Below are positions 42,471-50,279 of a stretch of 56,558 nt of DNA, piece after piece; position 1 is the stretch's first letter, and each line of letters begins with the position of its first letter. This DNA is from Falsiroseomonas selenitidurans (lineage in GTDB: Bacteria; Pseudomonadota; Alphaproteobacteria; Acetobacterales; Acetobacteraceae). The stretch spans positions 1 through 56,558 of the forward strand of contig NZ_JAAVNE010000034.1 of assembly GCF_012103215.1 (NCBI RefSeq). The letters run 5' to 3'. The position numbers and the translations under genes are program-made. The notes beneath the pieces are model-generated. The model was not told where the DNA came from and did not search any database. It saw nothing but the letters and a program-made list of their open reading frames with translations.

Positions 42471-43709
42471 ATGCAGCCCGTGATCGGCATCGATTTCGGC
42501 ACCACCAACAGCGTGGTGACCGCCCTGCTGCCGGACGGCACCACGCGCGTACTGCGGCAGGGGACGGAGGAGGTCTTCCGCTCCGTCCTGTGCTTCTGGA
42601 ACGGCGCCGATGGCCGCACCCGCCACGCCGCCGGGCCGGCCGCCATCGAGGCCTATCTGGACGATCCGTTGGAAGCCCGGCTGATCATGTCCATGAAGAG
42701 CTACCTGGCGCAGCGCAGCTTCGTGGAAACCCGCATCCTGGGCCAGGGCTTCGGGCTGGAACCGCTGATCGGCGTGTTCCTGCGCGCGCTCCTCGCCCCC
42801 TTCCGGGAGGAACTGGCGGGGGCGCAGGTGGTGGTGGGGCGGCCGGTGCGCTTCGTCGGCGAGTCGGCCGACGATGCGCTGGGCGAGCAGCGGCTGCGCC
42901 GCGCCTTCGCCCTGGCCGGGGTGGAACAGGTGCAGGTGGCGCTGGAACCCGCCGCCGCGGGCCACCGCTTCGCCGCCGGACTCACCGCGCCGGCCAACGT
43001 GCTGGTGGCGGATTTCGGCGGCGGCACCAGCGACTTTTCCCTGCTGCGCTTCGAGCCGCCGCGCCGCGTCACCGCACTGGGCCAGGCCGGCGTCGGCATC
43101 GCCGGCGATGCCTTCGACTTCCGCATCATCGACCGCGTCATCTCCCCCCTGCTGGGCAAGGGCGGCAGCTACCGGGTGACGGGGACGGACCTGCCGATTC
43201 CGCCCGCCTGGTATGGCAGCTTCGCCCGCTGGCACCTGCTGTCCCTCATGCGCGCCCCGAAGACGCTGCGCGACATCGAGGCGGTGGCCCGCACCGCAGC
43301 CCGCCCGGAACAGCTGCACCACCTGATCCGGCTGGTGAAGGACGAGGCCGGCTACGCGCTGTACCGCGCCGTCTCCACCGCCAAGGCCGACCTTTCCCGT
43401 GCCGAGGACGCCGTGCTGCGCTTCCGGCACGGCGATTTCGACGTGGCGGCACCGATCGCCCGCGCCGAATTCGAAAGCTGGATCGCCCCGGAACTGGCGC
43501 AGATCGCCCGCGCCGTGCAGGCAGCGCTGGACGATGCCGGGCTGCAGGCGGCGCAGGTGGACCGGGTGTTCCTGACCGGCGGCACCTCCCTGGTGCCGGC
43601 GGTGCGGCGCCTGTTCACGGACCGCTTCGGCGCGGAGCGGGTGCTGGCGGGCGGCGAATTCGTCTCGGTGGCGGAAGGCCTGGCGCTGATGGGCCGCGCC
43701 GCCGCTTGA
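42471..43709 (+). CDS. Hsp70-family protein, YegD-like, ATPase domain only
   Basis: 412 aa. Actin/Hsp70 ATPase fold motifs: GIDFGTTNSVVTALL (phosphate 1), NVLVADFGGGTSDFSLLRF (phosphate 2) and VFLTGGTSLVPAVRRLF (adenosine). The protein stops after the nucleotide-binding domain; there is no substrate-binding beta domain or lid, as in E. coli YegD. Role unknown, perhaps a stand-alone ATP-dependent switch. Start at MQPVIGIDFGTTNS with AAGGC upstream. 46 bp before maiA. Confidence 0.92.
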   Translation: MQPVIGIDFGTTNSVVTALLPDGTTRVLRQGTEEVFRSVLCFWNGADGRTRHAAGPAAIEAYLDDPLEARLIMSMKSYLAQRSFVETRILGQGFGLEPLIGVFLRALLAPFREELAGAQVVVGRPVRFVGESADDALGEQRLRRAFALAGVEQVQVALEPAAAGHRFAAGLTAPANVLVADFGGGTSDFSLLRFEPPRRVTALGQAGVGIAGDAFDFRIIDRVISPLLGKGGSYRVTGTDLPIPPAWYGSFARWHLLSLMRAPKTLRDIEAVARTAARPEQLHHLIRLVKDEAGYALYRAVSTAKADLSRAEDAVLRFRHGDFDVAAPIARAEFESWIAPELAQIARAVQAALDDAGLQAAQVDRVFLTGGTSLVPAVRRLFTDRFGAERVLAGGEFVSVAEGLALMGRAAA

Positions 43710-43755
43710 CCCGCCCGGGGGTCCCGGACAGCCTCCGCGGCCGGGAGGATCCGCC

Positions 43756-44406
43756 ATGACCGACGCCTTGACCCTGCAGGGGTATTTCCGTTCCTCCGCC
43801 GCCTGGCGGGTGCGCATCGCGCTGAACCTCAAGGGGCTGGCGCATGAGCACGGCTTTCGCCACCTGCGCCGCGGCGAGCAAGCCATGCCCGACTACCTGG
43901 CGAAGAACCCGCAGGGCCTGGTGCCGGTGCTGGAAGTGCCGGGCCAGGGCGTGCTGGCGCAGTCGCTGGCGATCCTGGAATGGCTGGAGGAGACGCAGCC
44001 GGGCGCGAAGCTGCTGCCGGCCGATCCCTGGGGCCGCGCCCGCGTCCGCGCCCTGGCCGGCATCATCGCCTGCGACATCCACCCGATCCAGAACCTGCGC
44101 GTGCTGCAATACCTGAAACGGGCGATGGGCCAGGAGCAGGCGGCGATCGACGCCTTCGCGCGGCACTGGATCACGCGGGGCCTCACGGCCTTCGAGACGC
44201 GGCTGGCGGAGGCGGAGGCCGGGGCCTTCTGCCATGGCGACGCGCCCGGCCTGGCGGATGCCTGCCTGGTGCCGCAACTGGGCAATGCGCGGCGCTTCGG
44301 CGCGGATCTCGCGCCGTTTCCCCGCATCCTCCGCGTGGAGGCCGCCTGCGCCGCCCTGCCCGCCTTCGCCAAGGCGGCGCCGGAGGCGCAGCCGGATGCG
44401 GAATGA
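43756..44406 (+). CDS. maiA: maleylacetoacetate isomerase (zeta-class GST)
   Basis: 216 aa. Glutathione-binding motif LQGYFRSSAAWRVRIALNLKG (SSxxxRVRIAL), the NPQGLVPVLEV and SLAILEWLEE motifs of the thioredoxin-fold half, and a C-terminal helical domain with HPIQNLRVLQYL. It isomerises maleylacetoacetate (or maleylpyruvate) to the fumaryl form in tyrosine/homogentisate or gentisate breakdown. FAH-family genes exist elsewhere in the window but none is adjacent. Confidence 0.93.
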   Translation: MTDALTLQGYFRSSAAWRVRIALNLKGLAHEHGFRHLRRGEQAMPDYLAKNPQGLVPVLEVPGQGVLAQSLAILEWLEETQPGAKLLPADPWGRARVRALAGIIACDIHPIQNLRVLQYLKRAMGQEQAAIDAFARHWITRGLTAFETRLAEAEAGAFCHGDAPGLADACLVPQLGNARRFGADLAPFPRILRVEAACAALPAFAKAAPEAQPDAE

Positions 44407-44483
44407 CACGCGCAGGCCATAATGCGCCCTTGTTCCCATCAACTTCCTGGCGAACCATGGCGCCGCCTTCGGGAGAGAACGCC

Positions 44484-44846
44484 ATGCGCCGCCTGCTGCT
44501 CGCCGCCTTCGCTGCTGCCTGCCTCTCGCCCTCCGGCGCGCAGGCGCAGGGGCGACAGGATTTCACCATGATCAACCGCACCGGCTACCAGATCGATCAG
44601 ATCTATGTCGGCCCGTCCTCCAGCCCCAATTGGGGCCGCGACCTGCTGGGCCAGAATGTCCTGGTCAATGGCCGCAGCTTCAACGTGACCTTCCCGGGCC
44701 GATCCTCGGAATGCCTGTGGGACATCAAGCTGGTCTACAATGATGGCGACCAGTCCGAGCTGCGCCAGGCCAATCTCTGCCGCATCAGCCGCATCACGCT
44801 GTTCTGGGACCGCCAGCGCAACGACACCCGCTTCGTCGCGGAGTAG
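44484..44846 (+). CDS. small exported protein of unknown function
   Basis: 120 aa. Signal peptide 1-22 (RRLLLAAFAAACLSPSGAQA), mature part with FTMINRTGYQIDQIYVGPSS, NWGRDLLGQN, and two Cys (SSECLWDIKLVY, ANLCRISRI) that could form a disulfide. The pattern of short strands and NRTG...I..IYVSPS matches a small conserved periplasmic family in alphaproteobacteria whose function I do not know. GGGAGAG gives a good ribosome site. Followed by a terminator. Confidence 0.78.
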   Translation: MRRLLLAAFAAACLSPSGAQAQGRQDFTMINRTGYQIDQIYVGPSSSPNWGRDLLGQNVLVNGRSFNVTFPGRSSECLWDIKLVYNDGDQSELRQANLCRISRITLFWDRQRNDTRFVAE

Positions 44847-44854
44847 CGCAAAAC

Positions 44855-44880
44855 GCCGCCCCCCGGCGATGGGGGGCGGC
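44855..44880. terminator. intrinsic terminator
   Basis: Perfect 10-bp stem GCCGCCCCCC/GGGGGGCGGC with a 6-nt loop. On the minus strand it is followed by GTTTTGCG, so it best terminates the RraA-aldolase operon, and it may also stop the rightward exported-protein gene. Confidence 0.8.
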
Positions 44881-44884
44881 CGGT

Positions 44885-45601
44885 TCAACGCCCCTTGGCT
44901 TGCCGCCAGGCGGCGAAGAGCTCCAGGTTGGCCTCATCCGTCGGTGGATAGAGGCCGAGGATCGAATGGCCGGCGGCCACACGCTCCTGCACGAAATCCT
45001 CGAAGGCGGTCATCTCCACGGCCTCGTCAGCCAGCTCCGCCGCCAGATGCGCCGGCAGCACGATGACGCCGTCATTGTCGCCCACCAGCACGTCGCCGGG
45101 GAATACCGGCGCATCGCCGCAGCCGATCGGGACGTTCATCTCGATCGGCTGGTGCAGCGTCAGATTGGTCGGGGCGGAAGGCCGGGCATGGAAGGCGGGG
45201 ATGGCCATGCGGGCGATGTCCTCCGCATCGCGGAAGCCGCCATCGGTGACCACGCCGGCCACGCCGCGCACCATCAGCCGCGTCACCAGGATGCCGCCGG
45301 CGGAGGCCGCGCGCGGGTCCTTGCGACTGTCGACGACGAAGATGTGCCCGGGCGGGCAATCCTCCACGCCCTTGCGCTGCGGATGCGCGCGGTCGCGGAA
45401 GGCGGAAAGCGGGTTCAGATCCTCCCGCGCCGGAATCGTGCGCAGCGTGAAGGCCTCGCCCACCATGCTTTCGCCCAGCTTGCGCAGCGGCAGCACGCCC
45501 TGGATCATCTGGCAGCGGAAGCCGCGCTTGTAGAGCGCGGTGGCCAGCGTGGCGGTGGAAACGCGCTTCAGCGCAGCGCGGGTGCTCTCCTGCAGGGCCA
45601 T
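44885..45601 (-). CDS. RraA-like / HMG-CHA aldolase family protein
   Basis: 238 aa. RraA fold with GVLPLRKLGESMVGEAFTLR, VVDSRKDPRAASAGGILVTR, VAGVVTDGGFRDAEDIARM (G-x20-R-D-like active site) and FPGDVLVGDNDGVIVLP. Members act as metal-dependent aldolases on 4-carboxy-4-hydroxy-2-oxoadipate-type substrates or as oxaloacetate decarboxylases; RNase E regulation is restricted to true RraA. Last gene of the FAH/aldolase/RraA operon, 4 bp after the class II aldolase, which supports a keto-acid catabolic role. Confidence 0.88.
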   Translation of the reverse strand: MALQESTRAALKRVSTATLATALYKRGFRCQMIQGVLPLRKLGESMVGEAFTLRTIPAREDLNPLSAFRDRAHPQRKGVEDCPPGHIFVVDSRKDPRAASAGGILVTRLMVRGVAGVVTDGGFRDAEDIARMAIPAFHARPSAPTNLTLHQPIEMNVPIGCGDAPVFPGDVLVGDNDGVIVLPAHLAAELADEAVEMTAFEDFVQERVAAGHSILGLYPPTDEANLELFAAWRQAKGR

Positions 45602-45605
45602 CGTC

Positions 45606-46376
45606 TCAGCAGCGCCAGTCGTTGCGGTCGCCGGCGATCAGCCGCAGGCTGGCTTCCCAGGCCAGCAGCATGTGCGGGCTGTCCGGCTTCGGGTTGCTGT
45701 TGAACTGGGCGGCGGTGCGCAGCCGCACCGCCTCCGGCGGCAGTACCAGCTTGGCGCCACCGGCCAGCGCCGCGACCTGCGCCTGGCAGGCGCGTTCCAG
45801 GTAGTAGATCAGGTTCCAGGCTTCCGGGATGGTGCGGCCGGCCACCAGCAGCCCGTGGTTGCGCAGGATCATCGCCGGATGCGCGCCGAGGTCCGCCACC
45901 AGCCGGTCGCGCTCATCGAGGTCGAGGGCGATGCCCTCATAGCCGTGATAGGCCAGGTGGCCGTAGAATTTCAGCGCGTGCTGGCTGATCGGCAGCAGCC
46001 CGTGTTCCTGGGCGGAGACGGCGATGCCGGCGGCGGTGTGGGTGTGGATCACGCATTGCGCATCCTCCCGCGCCGCATGGATGGCGGAATGGATGACGAA
46101 GCCGGCCTTGTTCATGGGCGCATCCTCGCCCAGCACATTGCCGTCCAGGTCGATCTTCACCAGGTCGCTGGCGCGCATCTCATGGAACATCACGCCGTAG
46201 CGGTTGATGAGGAAATGGTGTTCCGGCCCCGGGATGCGGGCGCTGATATGGGTGTAGATCAGGTCCGTCATCTTGTGGTGCGCCACCAGCCGGTACAGCG
46301 CCGCCAGGTCGCAGCGCAGCGTCCATTCGGCCTCGTCCATGCCGGCGGGAATCGGGGATCGGGCGTTGATGTCCAT
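45606..46376 (-). CDS. class II aldolase/adducin family protein
   Basis: 256 aa zinc-type aldolase fold. Metal ligands in VIHTHTAAGIAVSA and a later His near NHGLLVAGRTI; KMTDLIYTHISARIPGPEHHFLIN is the substrate loop. These enzymes cleave or epimerise sugar phosphates, or decarboxylate hydroxyacids. GAGGA lies 6 bp upstream of the ATG. Middle gene of the three-gene operon under a likely IclR regulator. Confidence 0.92.
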   Translation of the reverse strand: MDINARSPIPAGMDEAEWTLRCDLAALYRLVAHHKMTDLIYTHISARIPGPEHHFLINRYGVMFHEMRASDLVKIDLDGNVLGEDAPMNKAGFVIHSAIHAAREDAQCVIHTHTAAGIAVSAQEHGLLPISQHALKFYGHLAYHGYEGIALDLDERDRLVADLGAHPAMILRNHGLLVAGRTIPEAWNLIYYLERACQAQVAALAGGAKLVLPPEAVRLRTAAQFNSNPKPDSPHMLLAWEASLRLIAGDRNDWRC

Positions 46377-46393
46377 GGGGTCCTCGGGGCGGT

Positions 46394-47191
46394 TCAGGCG
46401 ACAGTATTGGCCAGGATACCGAGGCCGGAAACCTCGAAGGACAGCGCATCGCCGGATGTGAGGAAGCGCGGCGGCTTCTGGGTGGCACCGGTGCCCTCCG
46501 GCGAGCCGGTCGCGATGACATCGCCGGGCAGCAGCGGGGTGATGGTGGAGAGATAGGCGATGATCGCCTCCACCCCGAAGAACATCGCGCCCGCCTTGCT
46601 GTCCTGCACGGTGCGGCCGTTCAGCCTTGTCTGCAGGCGCAGCTCGCGCCAATCCGCGACCTCCTCGGCGGTGGTGACGTAGGGGCCGCAGCTGCCGGAC
46701 TGCCAAAAATTCTTGCCGGCGGTAACGCTGTGCGCCTGCCAGTCGCGCACCGAGCCGTCGTTCAGGATGGTGTAGCCGCCGACATGGCCCAGCGCGTCGG
46801 CTTCCGCGATGCGGTGGCCGCCGCGGCCGATGACGGCGGCGAGCTCGCATTCATAGTCGAACTGCACGGAAACGCCGGGCGGGCGCAGCGCCGCGCCATG
46901 CGGCACCAGGGCCGCCTGGTGCTTGATGAAGTAGGAGATGTTGGCCGGCCCCTTCACCTCCCCGCCCAGCGGGTGCGGCTTGGGGTAGTTCAGGCCGATG
47001 CAGAACAGCCGCGCTTGGGGTAGCGGCGCCAGCACCGTAACGGCGGCCAGGGGCCAGCGCCCGGCCTCGGCCGGCATGCTGCCGTCCAGCAGCGTGGCGA
47101 GGTCCGGGCTGCCGGCGAAGCCCACCACCGCCGCCCCGTCCAGCCTGCCGGTATGCGTCGCGCCATCCACGGCAAAGCGCAGCAGCTTCAT
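46394..47191 (-). CDS. fumarylacetoacetate hydrolase family protein
   Basis: 265 aa. C-terminal FAH domain with FCIGLNYPKPHPLGGE, acidic metal ligands in FDYECELAAVIGRGG, GYTILNDGSVRDWQ, KNFWQSGSCGPYV and GDVIATGSPEGTGAT. Catalyses C-C hydrolysis, decarboxylation or isomerisation of keto acids such as ureidoglycolate- or homoprotocatechuate-derived compounds. The start has GGGGGA 8 bp upstream. First gene of the operon; upstream lies a decayed ABC-transporter gene and then the IclR gene. Confidence 0.93.
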   Translation of the reverse strand: MKLLRFAVDGATHTGRLDGAAVVGFAGSPDLATLLDGSMPAEAGRWPLAAVTVLAPLPQARLFCIGLNYPKPHPLGGEVKGPANISYFIKHQAALVPHGAALRPPGVSVQFDYECELAAVIGRGGHRIAEADALGHVGGYTILNDGSVRDWQAHSVTAGKNFWQSGSCGPYVTTAEEVADWRELRLQTRLNGRTVQDSKAGAMFFGVEAIIAYLSTITPLLPGDVIATGSPEGTGATQKPPRFLTSGDALSFEVSGLGILANTVA

Positions 47192-47210
47192 GGTCTGTCC
47201 CCCTGCCCGG

Positions 47211-47300
47211 TCAGCGCTGCGCCGGCACCTCGGGCATGGCGGCCAGCAGGGTCTGGGCATAAAGGCTTTGCGGCGCGTCGAACACCTGCCCACACGCACA
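47211..47300 (-). pseudogene. C-terminal remnant of a peptide-type ABC transporter ATPase
   Basis: Read on the minus strand: GQVFDAPQSLYAQTLLAAMP, then EVPAQR and a stop. This is the end of OppD/DppF-type ATP-binding proteins (typically ...VFxxPxHPYTxxLLAAxP...). Nothing upstream encodes the ATPase core; the homology is cut at about 47292 and hairpin DNA follows. It shows that a transporter once stood between the IclR gene and the FAH operon. Confidence 0.7.
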
Positions 47301-47313
47301 GGTCGGGTCGCGC

Positions 47314-47340
47314 GGCGTGGCCAGGCGCCTGTGCCACGCC
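47314..47340. other. 27-bp hairpin in a deletion scar
   Basis: GGCGTGGCCAGGC pairs with GCCTGTGCCACGCC with a single bulged T. It directly adjoins the ABC-ATPase remnant and the palindromic repeat. Confidence 0.55.
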
Positions 47341-47342
47341 AC

Positions 47343-47392
47343 CCAGAGCAATATGTGCTCAGCTGGAATCATCTGAACGCAGCGTGCTCTGG
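47343..47392. repeat. 50-bp palindromic dispersed element with 8-bp terminal inverted repeats
   Basis: Ends CCAGAGCA and TGCTCTGG; inside are GAGCA-ATATG-TGCTC and the core CTGAACGCAGCGTGCTC, which recurs in part at 32726, 32772 and 42388. It looks like a MITE- or REP-like intergenic repeat; similar AGAGC...GCTCT palindromes are common in alphaproteobacteria. Confidence 0.6.
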
Positions 47393-47475
47393 CCCTTCAC
47401 CAGCACGAAGCCGGTGAAGGCGCCGCGGCGATCGAAGCCGGGGCCCAGGGGGAAGCGGTGATGCGGGGCTGTCCG

Positions 47476-48246
47476 TCACCCGGCGCGGGGCCGCACGGCA
47501 TGGGTGGCGTCGCCCACCAGGGCGGCGATCTCCGCCGCCCCGTCCAGCAGCGCGGCGAGGAGGGAGCGGCGTTCCGCCGCATCGGTGGTGGCTGCGGGGT
47601 AGGCGATGCAGAGGCTCACGGCCTGGCCGTCGCGCGGATCGACGATGGCCACCGCCACCGCGCCAATGCCGCGACTGGCCTCGTCGTTGGCGGTGGCATA
47701 GGCGCGCCGCCGGACCTCCTCCAGCCGCCGCAGCAGATCCGCCATGTCCTGCGGCGCGCTGGGCGAGGGTGGGGCGAAGCCCGCGGCATACAGCGCGCGC
47801 ACCTCGGCCTCCGGTAGCCGCGCCAGCAGGCTGCGGCCGGTGGCGCTGGCGAAGGCGGCCAGAAGCGTGCCGATGGAGCTCGCCACGCGCAGCGCCTTGG
47901 TCCCGGGATGGTCCGTGATCGCCGTCACCTCCCGCCCCTCGCGCAGGGCGATGTGGCCGGTATGGCCGCAATCGGCCACGATGCGCGCCAGCATGGCATC
48001 CGCCCGCGCGATGAGCGAGGAGGCGCGCAGATACACCCGCGCCGCATCCACCAGCAGCAGGCCGGGGCGGTAGCGCTTGCTGGCGCCCACATTCTCCAGC
48101 AGCCCCGCATCGCGCATCGCGCGCAGCAGGCGGGAGGCATTGCTCTTCGGCATGCCGAGCCGCGTGACGAGCTCCGTCACCGTCAGGTCGGTGCAATCCG
48201 CGCCGTAGCAGCGCAGCACCTGGGCAGCGGCGTCGAGGAGACTCAT
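47476..48246 (-). CDS. IclR-family transcriptional regulator
   Basis: 256 aa. N-terminal winged helix about 1-65 (LTVTELVTRLGMPKSNASRLLRAM), then the effector domain with GHTGHIALREGREVTAI, SSIGTLLAAFASATGRSLLA and a late AVAVAIVDPRDGQAVSLCIA strand set. IclR proteins bind small organic acids and control nearby catabolic genes. It reads in the same direction as the FAH/aldolase/RraA operon, separated from it by the transporter remnant, and is the natural candidate regulator. Confidence 0.93.
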   Translation of the reverse strand: MSLLDAAAQVLRCYGADCTDLTVTELVTRLGMPKSNASRLLRAMRDAGLLENVGASKRYRPGLLLVDAARVYLRASSLIARADAMLARIVADCGHTGHIALREGREVTAITDHPGTKALRVASSIGTLLAAFASATGRSLLARLPEAEVRALYAAGFAPPSPSAPQDMADLLRRLEEVRRRAYATANDEASRGIGAVAVAIVDPRDGQAVSLCIAYPAATTDAAERRSLLAALLDGAAEIAALVGDATHAVRPRAG

Positions 48247-48305
48247 GCGGCGCTGGACGGTTTCACGAAACGGAACGTTGGTTGCAACGGTTGCAACCCC
48301 ATTCA

Positions 48306-48342
48306 GCGATCCTGCGGCGCGGCAAGCGCGCCGCAGGATCGC
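48306..48342. terminator. very strong 16-bp hairpin
   Basis: GCGATCCTGCGGCGCG and CGCGCCGCAGGATCGC pair perfectly over a 5-nt loop, 4 bp past the SDR stop codon on the minus strand. No T-tract, but the stability suits termination or transcript protection. Confidence 0.7.
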
Positions 48343-48346
48343 CGCT

Positions 48347-49114
48347 TCAGACCACCGCGGTCATTCCGCCATCGACATACAACAGGTGCCCATTGACGAA
48401 GTCCGAGGCGCGGGAGGAGAGGAACACCGCCGCCCCCACCAGCTCCTCCACATTGCCCCAACGGCCGGCGGGCACGCGCTGGCACAGCCATTCGGTGAAG
48501 GCCGGGTCATCCACCAGCGGCTTCGTCAGGTCGGTCGCGAAGTAGCCCGGCGCCACCGCATTCACCTGTATGCCGCCCTTGGCCCATTCAGCGCAGAGCG
48601 TCCGCGTCATCATGCGCACCGCGCCCTTGCTGGTGGCGTAGGGGGAGATGGTGGCGCGGCCGAGTTCGGACTGCACGCTGGCGATGTTGACGATCTTGCC
48701 ATGGCCGCGCGCCAGCATCCGCCTGGCGCAGGCCTGGGCCATGAAGAACACCGCTTCCACATTCGTGGACATCACCTCCCGGAACGTCTCGGGCGTCACG
48801 TTCACGGCGGGGAAGCGGCGGTTGATGCCGGCGTTGTTCACCAGCACCTCGATCGGGCCGAGCCGGGTCTCGATCTCCCCCACCGCGGCGTCGATGGCGT
48901 GCGGGTCCGTCACGTCGAAGCCGGCTTCCGTCACGTCCAGCCCCTCCGCGGCCAGGGTGCGGGTGGCTTCGGCCAGCACGCTGGGATCGCGGCCGTTCAG
49001 CACCACGCTGGCCCCTGCCTGGCCCAGTCCGCGGGCGAGGGCGAAGCCGATGCCGCGGCTGGAGCCGGTGATCAGCACCCGGCGCCCCTTCAGGTCGAAC
49101 AGCCCTTGCGTCAT
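48347..49114 (-). CDS. SDR oxidoreductase, gluconate 5-dehydrogenase-like
   Basis: 255 aa from MTQGLFDLKG, with AGGAGACAGGA just upstream; the longer frame is not supported. VLITGSSRGIGFALARGLGQ cofactor loop, VLVNNAGINRRFP, NIASVQSELGRATISPYATSKGA split around Ser/Tyr/Lys, and FVNGHLLYVDGGM. The opening FDLKGRRVLITGSSRGIG is typical of gluconate 5-dehydrogenases (IdnO/Gno). Divergent by 46 bp from a 2-hydroxyacid dehydrogenase, which suggests a shared control region and ketogluconate metabolism. Confidence 0.9.
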   Translation of the reverse strand: MTQGLFDLKGRRVLITGSSRGIGFALARGLGQAGASVVLNGRDPSVLAEATRTLAAEGLDVTEAGFDVTDPHAIDAAVGEIETRLGPIEVLVNNAGINRRFPAVNVTPETFREVMSTNVEAVFFMAQACARRMLARGHGKIVNIASVQSELGRATISPYATSKGAVRMMTRTLCAEWAKGGIQVNAVAPGYFATDLTKPLVDDPAFTEWLCQRVPAGRWGNVEELVGAAVFLSSRASDFVNGHLLYVDGGMTAVV

Positions 49115-49160
49115 TCCTGTCTCCTGCCCTTCATTCGGGGCGAAGGTGCGGGGAAATCGG

Positions 49161-50108
49161 ATGTCGGACAAGCCGGGGCTGCTGGTGGTGGGCGAACTGC
49201 CCGAGTGGGATCTTGCCGCCCTGGCGGCGCGCTTCACGCTGCATCTCTACTGGCGGGCGCCGGACCGCGCGGCGATGCTCGAAGCGGGCCGGGACAGCAT
49301 CGTCGCCATCTCCACCAAGGGCGAGATTGGCGCCGACGCCGCGCTGATGGATGCGCTGCCCAACACCCGGATCATTGCCTGCTACGGGGTCGGGGTGGAT
49401 GCCATCGACCTGGAGGCGGCGCGCGCCCGCGGCATCCGCGTGACCAACACGCCGGACGTTCTGACGGAGGAGGTGGCCGACATGGCCATCATGCTGATGC
49501 TGGCGGCGGCGCGGAACCTGCGCCTGGGCGAGGCCTGGGTGCGCGACGGCTCCTGGGCGGCGAAAGGGCCGATGCCACTGACAACGCGGGTCTGGGGCAA
49601 GCGCATGGGCATCGTCGGGCTGGGGCGGATCGGCAAGGCCATCGCCCGGCGGGCGGAGGCCTTCGGCATGTCCATCGCCTATTCCGGCCGCCGCCCGCAG
49701 CCCGGCCTGGCCTATGCCCACTACCCCACGCCGGCCGCCCTGGCGCCGCATGTGGACGTGTTCTGCGTCTCCGCCGCCGGCGGCGCGGCGACACGCGGCC
49801 TGGTGGATGCCGCGGCGATCGCGGCGCTCAACCCCGGCGTCGTCTTCGTCAACGTCTCCCGCGGCACGGTGGTGGACGAGACGGCGCTGCTGGCGGCGCT
49901 GCGCAGCGGGCAGATCGGGGCGGCGGGGCTCGATGTCTTCCTGAACGAGCCGGACATCGACCCCGAATTCCTCGCCCTGCCGCATGTCGTGCTGCAGCCG
50001 CACGCGGCCAGCGGCACGGTCGACACCCGCAAGGATATGGGACGGCTGATGCTGGCCAATCTGGAGGCGCAGCTGGACGGGCGGCCGCTGCCGACCGCCA
50101 TCGTCTGA
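49161..50108 (+). CDS. 2-hydroxyacid dehydrogenase (GhrB/2-ketogluconate reductase-like)
   Basis: 315 aa. Catalytic-domain part includes ACYGVGVDAIDLEAARARG and TNTPDVLTEEVADMAIMLML; NAD(P) motif GIVGLGRIGKAIARRAEAFG; active-site Arg in VNVSRGTVVDETALL, Glu in FLNEPDIDPE, His in LQPHAASGT. The start ATG follows GGGGAAATCGG. These enzymes reduce glyoxylate, hydroxypyruvate or 2-ketogluconate. Divergent from the gluconate-dehydrogenase-like SDR, so ketogluconate is a reasonable but unproven substrate. Confidence 0.92.
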   Translation: MSDKPGLLVVGELPEWDLAALAARFTLHLYWRAPDRAAMLEAGRDSIVAISTKGEIGADAALMDALPNTRIIACYGVGVDAIDLEAARARGIRVTNTPDVLTEEVADMAIMLMLAAARNLRLGEAWVRDGSWAAKGPMPLTTRVWGKRMGIVGLGRIGKAIARRAEAFGMSIAYSGRRPQPGLAYAHYPTPAALAPHVDVFCVSAAGGAATRGLVDAAAIAALNPGVVFVNVSRGTVVDETALLAALRSGQIGAAGLDVFLNEPDIDPEFLALPHVVLQPHAASGTVDTRKDMGRLMLANLEAQLDGRPLPTAIV

Positions 50109-50245
50109 CGCGCCAGCCGGCGCGCCGCCAAGCCTGCGCCGAGGCGGTGATCGGCCCCGATCACCGCGATCTGGCCTCAAGGCATGTCCAAGCCGTGCGG
50201 CTTCGCGAGGCGGTTCGGAAGATGCGTTGGCACACTAGGCTGAAG

Positions 50246-50277
50246 CCGTTTCACCGTCGTCGCTTTCGGTGAAGCGG
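50246..50277 (-). terminator. hairpin after osmC-like gene
   Basis: CCGTTTCACCG and CGGTGAAGCGG form an 11-bp stem with one T-G pair and a 10-nt loop, 2 bp past the stop codon. The motif TTCACCG/CGGTGAA followed by TTCTAG also resembles dispersed alphaproteobacterial palindromes. Confidence 0.5.
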
Positions 50278-50279
50278 TT

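Noticed and set aside
47393..47475. Read-through frame after the IclR stop (HHRFPLGPGFDRRGAFTGF)
   Set aside because: Looks protein-like but is too short to assign and has no start; kept only as part of the scar.
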